In this document: positions 5,386-13,642 of the stretch, piece after piece
Layout of the letters: every line of letters starts with the position of its first letter
Position numbering within the stretch: the first letter of the stretch is position 1
From: Rickettsiales bacterium
GTDB lineage: Bacteria; Pseudomonadota; Alphaproteobacteria; Rickettsiales; UBA1997
DNA: 17,404 nt
Reading direction: 5' to 3'
Assembly: GCA_031269065.1 (NCBI GenBank)
Contig: JAIRWJ010000009.1
Span: forward strand, 1 to 17,404
Made by a program: the position numbers and the translations under genes
Notes under the pieces: generated by a model
The model's database searches: none
Seen by the model: only the letters and a program-made list of their open reading frames with translations
What the model was told of the DNA's origin: nothing

Positions 5386-8300
5386 CCCAGACACATTACT
5401 AAGCTCTTTACTGGCATCCTTCACTAGTTCTCCCTCAACCTCTTCATTGGCTTCGGATAAACTCTCGTAGAGACTTCCCTCATCAAATTCTCCATCTGAT
5501 TCAAAATTCTCATCTGAGCCAAACGAGATTTCACTTTCAAGTTCTCTTTTTTTGCTTTCCTTCAATTCCGATGATGACTCCTTCTTCTCGCGCTCTTTTT
5601 TGTACAACGGATGCTCCTCGTTGCTCTCTTTCTCTTTTTTCCAAATTTTCGCCGAAATATTTATGTTGCTAAAATCAATAACATTGTCAAAACCGGCATT
5701 CTCTCCAATATCCCCTGGAAATTTACCCATATCTTTCCTAATTTTATCCATCCTTTCTGTGCGGGAATCTTTAAGTTTACCAAATTCAACTTTTGTGCTT
5801 TCGTTAAGCTCAGCAAGTCTGCGGGCCTTGTCCTCCTCCAATTTCTCCGCATAGGCGTTATACTCTCTTCGAATAGCTTCTAGTTTTTTCTCAAACTCGA
5901 TTCTCTGCAAACTAGTTAGAACTCCTGAGACTCCAGCCTGATTGAGAATATTTCCTGCCAAACCCATTAGCACTGGAGCTCCTCCCCCAGCAATTCCCTT
6001 GGCAGTGCCTGCAACGACTTTAAGAAGCTTCTTTAGTATACCATCTTTCGTAATTTTTTTGAGTTCAGGGAACTCTGTCGCCAACTCAACATCTTTCCTT
6101 TTGAGCCAACAGTCAAGTAATTCCTTTTTCATTTCATCGAGATCGGTGACAAGCCCTACGACTCGCTCATCCACAGTTTTCTGCTCCTTAGCAGTTTTTT
6201 GCCCTTTAACGATATTGCCGACAATAGCATCGCTAATATCTGCCAAACGTCCCGTATACTTTTCCTTTTCATCTATCAGAATATCTTTCTTAATCTGCCT
6301 CAGACAACCCTCTCTAAATTTTTTGCTTTCATTTTCTTTTTTGGCCGAGGAACTATAGTCAAGACGCTCAAATCCGGTTGCAGACTTCTTTTTAATTTTA
6401 AAAAGAACCGTAAAAAAGCGGGTGGTTCTCATTCTTAGTCTTCCGAAAGCCCTGGCAAATCCATATATAAACACGAAAAATGGTTTGCCACTTCTCTCTT
6501 TAGATTGTTTCCTTTCTTTTTTGTGCAGTATTTGCCTTTCTTCAACTGTCTTGTTCATATAACTATTTATCTCTGCCGCATCCTTAGCCTTTTTCACGGT
6601 TACGCCAAACCCAATAAAAGCGAGGACAGATGTCAGCCAAGGGTTTCTAGTGGCTCTCTGCGCAGCCACAGTCACACCACAGGTAACCATCGCTGTCCTA
6701 GCAACCCCCACCCAGGGAGCCACACGGGAGGCTATATCGTTCACCGTTCCATCGCCAGGAGGATATATCCTTGTGGCACGCTTAAGAGTATTCAGACAAT
6801 CTATTTCATGTTTATTTAAATTGCTGTATATATTCTTATCTTTTTCGTTTTGTCTTAGTTTGTTAGAGAATTCGTCAAGATCTATATTGTTTTTTTCTGC
6901 AATAATTTGCACATGATTCAGATATATTTTTCCCAGCTTTTCTCGGGTAAAAGGATGAAGCACCATATCCTCCGCTACTCCATAGTAGCCCGCCAGAAAT
7001 TTTTCACCCAATTTCATCAGCTCTTCACTAAGAATGATGCGATAATCAATATCCACATCCTTATCCTCCACAAGAGATGAAATTAAGTCCATTGCGCTGA
7101 TGTATTCATCTATGCAGTTATAGTTTGCAACCCTAACAAGGCGCTCCAGAACTTCTTTCAATCTAACGTAGTCAGCAGCGGTTTCTTTCTCATTATTGTT
7201 GAGAGCTATTCTATTTTTAAGCAGATTAGCCCCGTCTATAAGTTCATAGACATTTTTGGAAAGAGAATTTACTCCGTCCTTCAATACTTCAAGAACAGTA
7301 CCTGTATGTTGTGAATCCCCCATAATCCATCTTAGTCCGTTGATTCCCATTCTTGACCAATCTTCCTCTCTAGTTCCCTCGGCGATTTGTCCTGCAACGT
7401 ATTCCTTTGCATCCTCTGATATTATTATTGATGGAACATCCTCTCCTTCAGCGTAGGAAGTTACTTTTCCTCTGATTAGACCTATTGTTTCAGCACCAAT
7501 GGCAATCTGTCCTTTTTCTGTATCAAAATCAACACTGATTATCGACTCAAGGAGCTTCGAATTCCCAATAGAGCCGAGCTTATTGTTTTTTTTCATACTG
7601 ACCAGAGTCCTAGAAATATGTTTCAATTTGTCGGCGCCGAGCAAACTACCCAACTGCTCCTCCGAAAGATTCCCAATTTTATTATTTTTGGACAGAAAGC
7701 TCAGCACATTACCTGGCAAATGCTGCAGCTTATTTGCCGAAGACATTCCCTCGGTCTGTTCTGGGCCGAGCTTTTCGACCTGTACTGGAGTCAGGGCTTC
7801 TAGGTAGGATTTGTCAAATTTTGCAAACTGCTTACCTGAAAAACCAGCCATAGCTTCGGCCGAGAGTTTTTTAAAGGTGCTAATTGGTATAAGATTTGGA
7901 TCTTCTGCGACAGTTCTAATTTTTCCAGCTTTTGCCATCGCGTCAAGTTGTGCCGGAGTTAGTTGTTCGAAGAACTTTTTCTTCAGATCACCTGATAGCC
8001 CTTTTATGAGACTATCAGCTATTTTAGTGATGGCAACTGTAGATAGAAATTTTACTTTGTCGCTTTTCACCAGGCTGGCTAGTTGCTCGGCATGATCATT
8101 GACATTCTTCAGAATTATTTTATCTCCTAGCTGTTCTAGTACATGGTCTGACAGATGCTGAAGTTTGTTATTTTTTGCCAGAGCTTCAATCTGTTTATAT
8201 GACAAATCTACGACCTGTTCCACAGTTAGAACTCCAAGAAGCTCCGCCTTCAAGTCGCCCATCTGGGTAACCGTGAGTGCGGCAATAGTTTCTGATTTCA

Positions 8301-9702
8301 GACCGCCGAAAGTGTTCACTGATACGTAATTGACCTTTATGTTGCAGATTTTTTTGGTGACCCCAAGACTCATAAGTCCACCTTCGGTTACAACCGCCAT
8401 CTCGTCCAATTGCTCTTTTGTAAATTGTTTGATAAAGTTCTCATGAACTTCGGGGGTCAATCCGTTGATTTCAGTGGTAGGCATACCTCTAATGAATTCG
8501 ATGGATAACGCTCCTATTTTATTGCTATCCACCAATTTTTTGATCTGCTCAGGTTTTCCTTTGATAACTGTCCAATCTTCAAGTGCCCTAAGCGCCTCAT
8601 AGCTTAGGAGATGCAGCCTTCCGCTCTCCACTATGATTTTAATATATGAATCATCCAAATTATTAATCTGATCAAAAGTCAGAGCTCCCAGCTGCCCATC
8701 GCTAAGGTCGGCCAACCGCTTGTTATCTATGAGTAGGGCAATAACATCCGATTCTAAGGTCCCAAATACATCTTTCGGTATAGAGTCAACGTCCTTCATA
8801 AGGTAAAACTCTGTTTTCTTAGAAAATAAAGTATTCAGCTGTTCTTTTGTAAGTTGTCCGATGAGGTTTTTCCGAACTTTGGTTTCTAGCCCATTGATTG
8901 TGCTGAGAGGTATTTGGCAAACAAAATCAGGGGATAGTAATCCTATTTTATTGTTGTCCACCAACTCCTTGATCTGGTTGTCTTGTCCTTTGAGGACACC
9001 GCCGCCCTTTAGGGTACTCAGCACTTGGTCAGCTAGAAAATGTAATTTGGCACTGTTCACTAGAGCTTTAATCTTAGACCTATTCAAAGTGGCGGCCTGG
9101 ACTGGAGTGAGAATTTTGAGCTGTTCATTGCTGATTTCAGCTATCTGGACAGGTGTAAATTTATCGATGGTTTCATGTTTCAGCTGTCCCAGCATTTCGG
9201 GGCTAATATAGCCAACATTTATTTTTTGAATTGTATCTTTCTTTATACTGTCCCATTGCTCCATTCTCATAGCCCTTACACGCGCTAAGTCTAACATATT
9301 GAGCTGCTCAGCGCTGAGTTCATCAATTGTCTCCGCATCCAGTTGTCCAAATACTTCTAGGTTAATCCAGTTTGGATTTTTTATGGCACAGATTTTCTTT
9401 TTTAAGGCACCAGAGATAAAACTAACCACGCCACCATCACCCCTTGTTTTTGCCATTATATCCAACTGGTCCTTTTCGAGTTGCTCGACAAACTTTTCAG
9501 AGAGTTCATCTTTCAAATCTTCTCCTTCAAAATTGAACGATCTATCTGGTATTTTAGCAATATTCTTTGGAGATATTTCCCTAACCCTCTTGGCTTTAAC
9601 TATCCTGACCAGTGTACCTACACCTCCTGGTTCAAAGTTGGTCTTTATTTCGTCATCCGTGAGCTCAGCGATATCATCTAATTCTTCATCTAATTCTTCC
9701 AT
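5344..9702 (-). CDS. giant leucine-rich helical repeat protein, 1452 residues, unknown function
   Basis: The N-terminus is very acidic (MEELDEELDDIAELTDDEI). From roughly residue 70 to 725 the protein is built of long units that repeat the same order of motifs: an I-F-G-L-ETI-LT-EQ block, then KL-HLS-VL, then Q-LV-NKIG-LS, then INGL, then (Q/E)L(T)KEQLD-M. Units start near residues 165, 305, 455 and 610, with a partial one before them. A helical middle region follows. Two hydrophobic stretches lie near residues 995-1040 and 1230-1255, a coiled coil near 1266-1320, and a Glu/Ser-rich acidic tail to the end. There is no obvious N-terminal signal peptide. The start ATG 9702 has GGGA nearby and a strong promoter 28 bases upstream. 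It is transcribed alone, divergent from rdgB. Repeats, size and isolation suggest a surface or secreted host-interaction protein, but that is inference only. Confidence 0.93.
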   Translation of the reverse strand: MEELDEELDDIAELTDDEIKTNFEPGGVGTLVRIVKAKRVREISPKNIAKIPDRSFNFEGEDLKDELSEKFVEQLEKDQLDIMAKTRGDGGVVSFISGALKKKICAIKNPNWINLEVFGQLDAETIDELSAEQLNMLDLARVRAMRMEQWDSIKKDTIQKINVGYISPEMLGQLKHETIDKFTPVQIAEISNEQLKILTPVQAATLNRSKIKALVNSAKLHFLADQVLSTLKGGGVLKGQDNQIKELVDNNKIGLLSPDFVCQIPLSTINGLETKVRKNLIGQLTKEQLNTLFSKKTEFYLMKDVDSIPKDVFGTLESDVIALLIDNKRLADLSDGQLGALTFDQINNLDDSYIKIIVESGRLHLLSYEALRALEDWTVIKGKPEQIKKLVDSNKIGALSIEFIRGMPTTEINGLTPEVHENFIKQFTKEQLDEMAVVTEGGLMSLGVTKKICNIKVNYVSVNTFGGLKSETIAALTVTQMGDLKAELLGVLTVEQVVDLSYKQIEALAKNNKLQHLSDHVLEQLGDKIILKNVNDHAEQLASLVKSDKVKFLSTVAITKIADSLIKGLSGDLKKKFFEQLTPAQLDAMAKAGKIRTVAEDPNLIPISTFKKLSAEAMAGFSGKQFAKFDKSYLEALTPVQVEKLGPEQTEGMSSANKLQHLPGNVLSFLSKNNKIGNLSEEQLGSLLGADKLKHISRTLVSMKKNNKLGSIGNSKLLESIISVDFDTEKGQIAIGAETIGLIRGKVTSYAEGEDVPSIIISEDAKEYVAGQIAEGTREEDWSRMGINGLRWIMGDSQHTGTVLEVLKDGVNSLSKNVYELIDGANLLKNRIALNNNEKETAADYVRLKEVLERLVRVANYNCIDEYISAMDLISSLVEDKDVDIDYRIILSEELMKLGEKFLAGYYGVAEDMVLHPFTREKLGKIYLNHVQIIAEKNNIDLDEFSNKLRQNEKDKNIYSNLNKHEIDCLNTLKRATRIYPPGDGTVNDIASRVAPWVGVARTAMVTCGVTVAAQRATRNPWLTSVLAFIGFGVTVKKAKDAAEINSYMNKTVEERQILHKKERKQSKERSGKPFFVFIYGFARAFGRLRMRTTRFFTVLFKIKKKSATGFERLDYSSSAKKENESKKFREGCLRQIKKDILIDEKEKYTGRLADISDAIVGNIVKGQKTAKEQKTVDERVVGLVTDLDEMKKELLDCWLKRKDVELATEFPELKKITKDGILKKLLKVVAGTAKGIAGGGAPVLMGLAGNILNQAGVSGVLTSLQRIEFEKKLEAIRREYNAYAEKLEEDKARRLAELNESTKVEFGKLKDSRTERMDKIRKDMGKFPGDIGENAGFDNVIDFSNINISAKIWKKEKESNEEHPLYKKEREKKESSSELKESKKRELESEISFGSDENFESDGEFDEGSLYESLSEANEEVEGELVKDASKELSNVSGLAEKFEKGRGEVV

Positions 9703-9736
9703 TCTATCCCTATCTTTTAAAGTTTAAACTAAACAC

Positions 9737-9765
9737 ATCATACAGCAATTTATATCCAAAGTCAA
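9737..9765 (-). promoter_or_regulatory. promoter of the giant repeat protein, TTGACT-17-TATGAT
   Basis: On the minus strand TTGACT (9765-9760), 17 bases and TATGAT (9742-9737) are close to consensus. The predicted start near 9730 gives a leader of about 28 bases. Confidence 0.7.
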
Positions 9766-10167
9766 CAATCCAGGGGAACACTCGTTTAGTCACCCTGGTC
9801 CACACAATACACAAGGCAAAAACCTTCATTTCCAAAAATGGCTAAAAATATTTTCACCGAAGGGTATAACATCGGTTAGAATTATAACAATATCTAGCAG
9901 TTCTATTGAGCTTCAGCCGAATAATTACCTTTGGCATAGACTGCTAACTGAAACTTGGGCCAACCGGTAGATTCCAAGGTTCCGAAGAGTTCAGGGTGCC
10001 GATGGAAACAAGGTCAATTTCCCTTGGTGGATGCAGGAGAGAATTGGGGGATATGTATTTACATAAATAAATTCTGCTAATAGAGTCCATAGCATAGTAG
10101 TAGTTGGAAACCCTATACAAAAAATGGGACCAAAAAATGGATTTATTGACAGAAACTAATAGTTCAT
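9766..10167. other. 402-bp intergenic region without a supported gene
   Basis: This lies between the divergent giant gene and the rdgB-type gene. No RNA gene, strong hairpin or ORF with coding character was seen. A TTGACA (10146-10151) lies just before the rdgB start but has no good minus-10 at normal spacing. Confidence 0.5.
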
Positions 10168-10764
10168 ATGGAAACAATGTTTTTAGCTTCGTCGAATGAG
10201 CATAAGATAAAAGAAATATCGACTTTGCTCGGAGGCGCTGGTATAGAATTAAAATCTCTAAAGGATTTCAATCTGGATTCTCCGGAAGAATCTGGCAGAA
10301 CCTTCGAAGAGAATGCTCTACTGAAGGCAAGATTTGGCTTTGAAAGAACGAAGCTTACAACTCTGGCTGACGATTCAGGTCTCTGTCTAGAGGCTCTGGG
10401 TGATTTTCCTGGAATCTTTTCCGGTCGATTCGCCCAGGAGTACGGTGGTTTTGAAAATTCCGCAAAAATTCTCTACCACATTCTGGGAAACAGGAGCAAA
10501 AAGGCCTACTTTATGACTACCATGGCTATTATCTATCCCAGCTCAGCCGGTGGACTCGAAGAGCGCCTTTTCGAGGGAAGAATCGATGGCTTTCTCTGCT
10601 GGCCTCCAAGGGGCAAAAATGGCTTCGGCTACTGTTCATGTTTCAGACCCAGGAATCTGGACATAACCTACGGAGAAATGGATAGCCAGCTGAGGGTCGA
10701 ACACAACCACCGGGCTCTGGCCATTGGTAAACTTATGAAGTTTCTAGAAACAAGAAAAAAGTGA
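10168..10764 (+). CDS. rdgB: RdgB/HAM1-type XTP/dITP pyrophosphatase with altered active-site residues
   Basis: Members hydrolyse noncanonical purine nucleoside triphosphates (dITP, XTP) to the monophosphate and keep them out of DNA and RNA. The 198-residue length is normal. The N-terminal LASSNEHKIKEI motif (T/SNxxKxxE type), the FEENALLKA motif and the catalytic-region ADDSGL are present. Two substrate-contact sites deviate: the usual GFGYDP is GFGYCSCF (Asp to Cys), and the Lys-x-x-x-SHR block reads RVEHNHR (Lys to Arg, Ser to Asn). Activity may be changed. Met at codon 4 (10177) is an alternative start and fits the family better; no Shine-Dalgarno is seen for either. It is followed by a terminator-like hairpin and is probably monocistronic. 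Confidence 0.85.
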   Translation: METMFLASSNEHKIKEISTLLGGAGIELKSLKDFNLDSPEESGRTFEENALLKARFGFERTKLTTLADDSGLCLEALGDFPGIFSGRFAQEYGGFENSAKILYHILGNRSKKAYFMTTMAIIYPSSAGGLEERLFEGRIDGFLCWPPRGKNGFGYCSCFRPRNLDITYGEMDSQLRVEHNHRALAIGKLMKFLETRKK

Positions 10765-10827
10765 TTTCTGCGCTAGGCAGATTTTCTCCCTAAAATTTGG
10801 AGACCTAAACTTGATCCATAATTATTC

Positions 10828-10860
10828 CACCTCAACACTGTCGAGGTGTTTACATTTTAG
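10828..10860 (+). terminator. probable terminator after the rdgB-type gene
   Basis: CACCTC and GAGGTG (10828-10833, 10843-10848) form a 6-bp stem with a 9-base loop, followed by TTTACATTTT. A weak intrinsic terminator is plausible about 65 bases after the stop codon. Confidence 0.4.
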
Positions 10861-10893
10861 CTGGGATGATTTTGAGCTCCGAATCGCTACAGA

Positions 10894-10913
10894 TCCTAGC
10901 CTATAGGCTAGGA
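10894..10913. promoter_or_regulatory. perfect 20-bp palindrome upstream of the BON gene
   Basis: TCCTAGCCTATAGGCTAGGA is identical to its reverse complement. It lies four bases before repeat copy 4 and about 50 bases upstream of the BON promoter. Such perfect dyads are typical of dimeric repressor or activator sites; the binding protein is unknown. Confidence 0.45.
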
Positions 10914-10940
10914 ACAAGGACGTAGACGGTTATCAATCCC
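10914..10940. repeat. dispersed repeat, copy 4 (core GGTTATCAATCCC)
   Basis: Core at 10928-10940, with the flank AGGACGTAGAC comparable to AGTACGTAAAA in copy 3. It ends 21 bases upstream of the BON minus-35, almost the same spacing as copy 3 to the fabD candidate. Confidence 0.55.
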
Positions 10941-10961
10941 GCTTACCAAGGAAACATTTGC

Positions 10962-10989
10962 TTGACTTAAGAAAAAAAAATCCTACACT
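10962..10989 (+). promoter_or_regulatory. promoter of the BON-lipoprotein operon, TTGACT-16-TACACT
   Basis: TTGACT (10962-10967), a 16-base A-rich spacer and TACACT (10984-10989) predict a start near 10996. The same hexamers and spacing occur at 2586-2613 before the split secreted gene. Confidence 0.6.
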
Positions 10990-11031
10990 AGCGCTCTGTT
11001 CTGGATATTTTTATGTAGAAACCGTTAGCTA

Positions 11032-11658
11032 ATGATGAGGGGAAAGTGCTTAGTGTTTATGTTGTTACTGACTACTACGGCTTGTGTGAGGGCAGTGGTT
11101 ACGAGTAGCCAGATAGCTAAGGAGATAACAGGATTACACAGAAGCTCAGATCAGGTGAGCGCAGATCTGAGACTGGAAAAAACTCTCGTAGATAACATAG
11201 AGGACGGCAGAAAGAGTTTTCTCAGCACAAATAACCTAAAGGATTTTGGCTACTACAACCTGAAGGTTATAGAGAACAGAGTGCTACTGACGGGAATAGT
11301 TTTTGATAAACAGACAAAAGGCTATCTGGTTGACAAAATTACAAAGAATCTAAAGGTCAGGGAATTGTTGGATGGTATAGATATCGAGGAGAGTAGAGGA
11401 CTGTTTTGGATGAAGGTTAAAGACTATTTTCTAGAAAAAGATATAAACATCAGAATCTTCTTTGGGTCGAAGATTAGGTCACTGAACTACGAAATATCGG
11501 CCGTAAACAAAAGGGTATATGTGATAGGCATAGCAAAAGATATAAGAGAACACGAGCTGTTGACAAAAATTATCAGCACGGTGGATGGGGTAAGAGAAGT
11601 CATAAGCCATGTTATAACCGTAGATAGTCCAAAAAAATTGAGAATAGAGTACATTTAG
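11032..11658 (+). CDS. BON-domain lipoprotein (DolP/OsmY-like)
   Basis: A 208-residue envelope protein. The N-terminus MMRGKCLVFMLLLTTTAC is a lipoprotein-type signal, with Cys 18 as the likely lipidated residue; the lipobox TTAC is slightly off consensus. Two BON-like domains follow, near residues 40-115 and 120-195, each with a D-V(R)-x-LLDGI or VDGVREV pattern. BON domains bind phospholipid or stabilise the periplasm-facing envelope; E. coli DolP and OsmY have two. The next genes are cdsA (53 bases away) and others, forming a probable operon behind the promoter at 10962. The start could also be the second ATG (11035). No clear Shine-Dalgarno is seen. Confidence 0.8.
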   Translation: MMRGKCLVFMLLLTTTACVRAVVTSSQIAKEITGLHRSSDQVSADLRLEKTLVDNIEDGRKSFLSTNNLKDFGYYNLKVIENRVLLTGIVFDKQTKGYLVDKITKNLKVRELLDGIDIEESRGLFWMKVKDYFLEKDINIRIFFGSKIRSLNYEISAVNKRVYVIGIAKDIREHELLTKIISTVDGVREVISHVITVDSPKKLRIEYI

Positions 11659-11711
11659 TGGACCACCTGGGTAACCGGTTGGCGTGTTTTGATTAACAGT
11701 GGAGGGAAATT

Positions 11712-12347
11712 ATGAGAGAAGGTTTGCTAAGGGTTCTATCGGGAATAGTTCTTGGGGCCATTGTGTTGGATTTCGTGTACTGCAATAGTATATTCTTCTG
11801 TTTTGTATTTATATTTATTCTTGGTATCCTTATGGCTTTCGAGTGGGGCAATATTGTGAAAGGTGCCAAAAATCCTCCGAGATGGTACTGGCTGGGTGTC
11901 ACTTATATAGGCGGAAGTCTGCTACCGATTCTGTTCTTGAAGTTTAGCAGATTCAAAGGTAATCATCTGCTAATGTGGCTATTTATTCTGCTCTGGAGCA
12001 CAGATACGTTCGCCTATGTGGTTGGGTACCAGCTGAATATGGGTAGGCATAGGATTAGCAGTGTGAGCCCGGGAAAATCCTATGAGGGTCTTTTGGGCGG
12101 CATGCTTTTCGCAATAATTTTCTGTTGCATTTTTGCTCATCTTTATCTGCCGGAATATGAGTATCTGCTCCTCTATTGCACTCCTTTGTTCTGTTGCCTT
12201 GAGCAGGCTGGAGACTTCACAGAATCCTACATAAAGAGAAAATTTGCCGTAAAGGATAGCGGAAATATGATTCCTGGCCATGGAGGCTTTATGGATAGAT
12301 TTGACGGCCTTCTATATGTCACTCCCCTATTGCTATTTCTAATATAG
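11712..12347 (+). CDS. cdsA: phosphatidate cytidylyltransferase (CDP-diacylglycerol synthase)
   Basis: Makes CDP-diacylglycerol from phosphatidic acid and CTP, the precursor of all bacterial phospholipids, in the inner membrane. It is a 211-residue polytopic protein with several hydrophobic segments. The family signature is intact near the C-terminus: S-Y-I-K-R-K-F-A-V-K-D-S-G-N-M-I, then PGHGGFMDRFDGL. An SPGKSYEG motif (S-P-x-K-x-x-E-G) lies earlier, near residue 120. It is shorter than many CdsA proteins (about 260-285) because the N-terminal membrane part is reduced. The start is ATG 11712 with GGAGGG six bases upstream. It sits between the BON gene and the uracil-DNA glycosylase gene, whose GTG/ATG region begins directly at its stop. 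Confidence 0.95.
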   Translation: MREGLLRVLSGIVLGAIVLDFVYCNSIFFCFVFIFILGILMAFEWGNIVKGAKNPPRWYWLGVTYIGGSLLPILFLKFSRFKGNHLLMWLFILLWSTDTFAYVVGYQLNMGRHRISSVSPGKSYEGLLGGMLFAIIFCCIFAHLYLPEYEYLLLYCTPLFCCLEQAGDFTESYIKRKFAVKDSGNMIPGHGGFMDRFDGLLYVTPLLLFLI

Positions 12348-12356
12348 GTGGTTCCT

Positions 12357-12953
12357 ATGTATGAAAAATTAGATGGTCTGAGAGAGATCTGCCGGAATTG
12401 CAGAGAGTGTCGCCTCTGCGAAATGCGCACAAACATCGTATTCTCCGATGGTATTCCGAATAGCAGGCTGATGCTAATAGGTGAGGCGCCTGGCTACTGG
12501 GAAGATGTAGAGGGAAAGCCATTTGTTGGAAAATCCGGCCAGCTACTTGATAAAATTCTAATTTCCATAAACATATCCAGAGAAAAAAACATATATATAT
12601 GCAACACAGTCAAATGCAGGCCACCAAACAATAGAATTCCATCGGTGGAAGAGCAAATAATTTGTAAGAAATATCTTGATGCACAAATTGACATAATTAG
12701 GCCGAGAATAATACTTCTCTGCGGGGCAGTGGCGGCGAGAAGTTTTATTGGTACAACCCTTGGTATGATGAAAATCAGGGGTCAGTGGTTCGATGGACCC
12801 TACGGATCTAAAATGATGCCAATTTTCCATCCAGCCTATTTGCTCCGCAACAGTAGTCGAATCGAGGGTGGACCCAAATGGCTCACCTGGCAGGATTGCC
12901 AGGAAATTAAGAGGGAATATGACAAGCTCCCCACCACAGAGAACCAAAGTTAA
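12357..12953 (+). CDS. family 4 (iron-sulfur) uracil-DNA glycosylase
   Basis: Removes uracil from DNA to start base-excision repair. The protein is 198 residues from ATG 12357, chosen because AGGTGG lies five bases upstream; an upstream GTG (12348) directly follows the cdsA stop. Diagnostic motifs are C-x-x-C-x-L (Cys 15, Cys 18) with a third Cys in KCRPP and a fourth in the following C-x-x-Y-L, the expected 4Fe-4S ligands. Motif GEAPGYWED is the uracil-pocket/catalytic loop and HPAYLLRN the second conserved loop. Family 4 enzymes are common where the standard Ung is absent. Operon with cdsA and the esterase. Confidence 0.94.
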   Translation: MYEKLDGLREICRNCRECRLCEMRTNIVFSDGIPNSRLMLIGEAPGYWEDVEGKPFVGKSGQLLDKILISINISREKNIYICNTVKCRPPNNRIPSVEEQIICKKYLDAQIDIIRPRIILLCGAVAARSFIGTTLGMMKIRGQWFDGPYGSKMMPIFHPAYLLRNSSRIEGGPKWLTWQDCQEIKREYDKLPTTENQS

Positions 12954-12961
12954 AAGGGATT

Positions 12962-13642
12962 ATGATGCTAAATTTTGTTAGAAAATTAGCAAGGAGCGGT
13001 AGAAATCGATATGCCCTGTTCCTGCTGCATGGTTACTATGGTAATGGAAAGAATATAATGGAACTGGCAGAATATTTTTCCAGATTTTTATTAGAATTTT
13101 CCAATGACCTATGTTTTATTGCGCCGAACGCACCAGAGAAAATAGCAGATAATAGTTACCAATGGTTTCCCCTGGATGTTGAGTATATAACTCCGGAGAG
13201 CGTGGCCGGAGCAGTGGCCAGAAACCATAGAACATTCCGTGATTTTTTAGAGAAGCAGATCAGAGAACTCTCCCTGATCTATAAAAACATCTTTCTACTT
13301 GGATTTTCTCAAGGGGCTATGATGGCTCTATACACAGGAATCAGGCTGGACCAGAGGATCGGCGGGATAGTATCATTTTCCGGTCTGCAGCCTGATAGTC
13401 TTGGCAGCATCGAATCCGACGCTAGAACAGGACAAAGGGTTCTAATGCTCCACAGTTCCTGTGATAGTGTCGTTCCTTACTCCTGCCTAGCCTACAGTAG
13501 AAATTTGCTGGAAAACTTTGGTTCCGAAGTCAGTGTCCATATATGTCAAAATGACGTCGGTCATTTTATAGACCAGGACTGCCTGGAAGCTGCTGGCAAT
13601 TTTATCGGCAAAGTCATCAGAGATTCGGAGGATAACGTCTAG
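12962..13642 (+). CDS. serine alpha/beta-hydrolase, phospholipase/carboxylesterase family
   Basis: A 226-residue cytosolic esterase of the phospholipase/carboxylesterase family (YpfH/EstB type). The LLHGYYGNG oxyanion motif comes near residue 20, GFSQG with the nucleophile Ser near residue 118, SSCDSVVP with the catalytic Asp, and GHFI with the catalytic His near the C-terminus. The substrate is unknown; family members cleave short acyl esters or lysophospholipids. AAGGGA upstream supports the ATG at 12962 (a second ATG follows directly). It begins eight bases after the glycosylase stop, the last gene of the BON-cdsA-glycosylase-esterase block. Confidence 0.9.
   Translation: MMLNFVRKLARSGRNRYALFLLHGYYGNGKNIMELAEYFSRFLLEFSNDLCFIAPNAPEKIADNSYQWFPLDVEYITPESVAGAVARNHRTFRDFLEKQIRELSLIYKNIFLLGFSQGAMMALYTGIRLDQRIGGIVSFSGLQPDSLGSIESDARTGQRVLMLHSSCDSVVPYSCLAYSRNLLENFGSEVSVHICQNDVGHFIDQDCLEAAGNFIGKVIRDSEDNV

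Noticed and set aside
5552..9727. Many 60-140 codon plus-strand ORFs inside the giant gene
   Set aside because: They are antisense shadows rich in Ser/Phe/Leu, produced by the Glu/Lys/Leu-rich sense frame.
9950..10070. Plus-strand frame beginning LKLGPTGRF, similar to a small alphaproteobacterial protein start
   Set aside because: Only the first few residues resemble it; the rest does not match and there is no start codon in a good place.
9944..10177. 77-codon minus-strand ORF upstream of the rdgB-type gene
   Set aside because: It overlaps the start of the rdgB-type gene in antisense, has no ribosome binding site or recognisable domain, and does not look coding.
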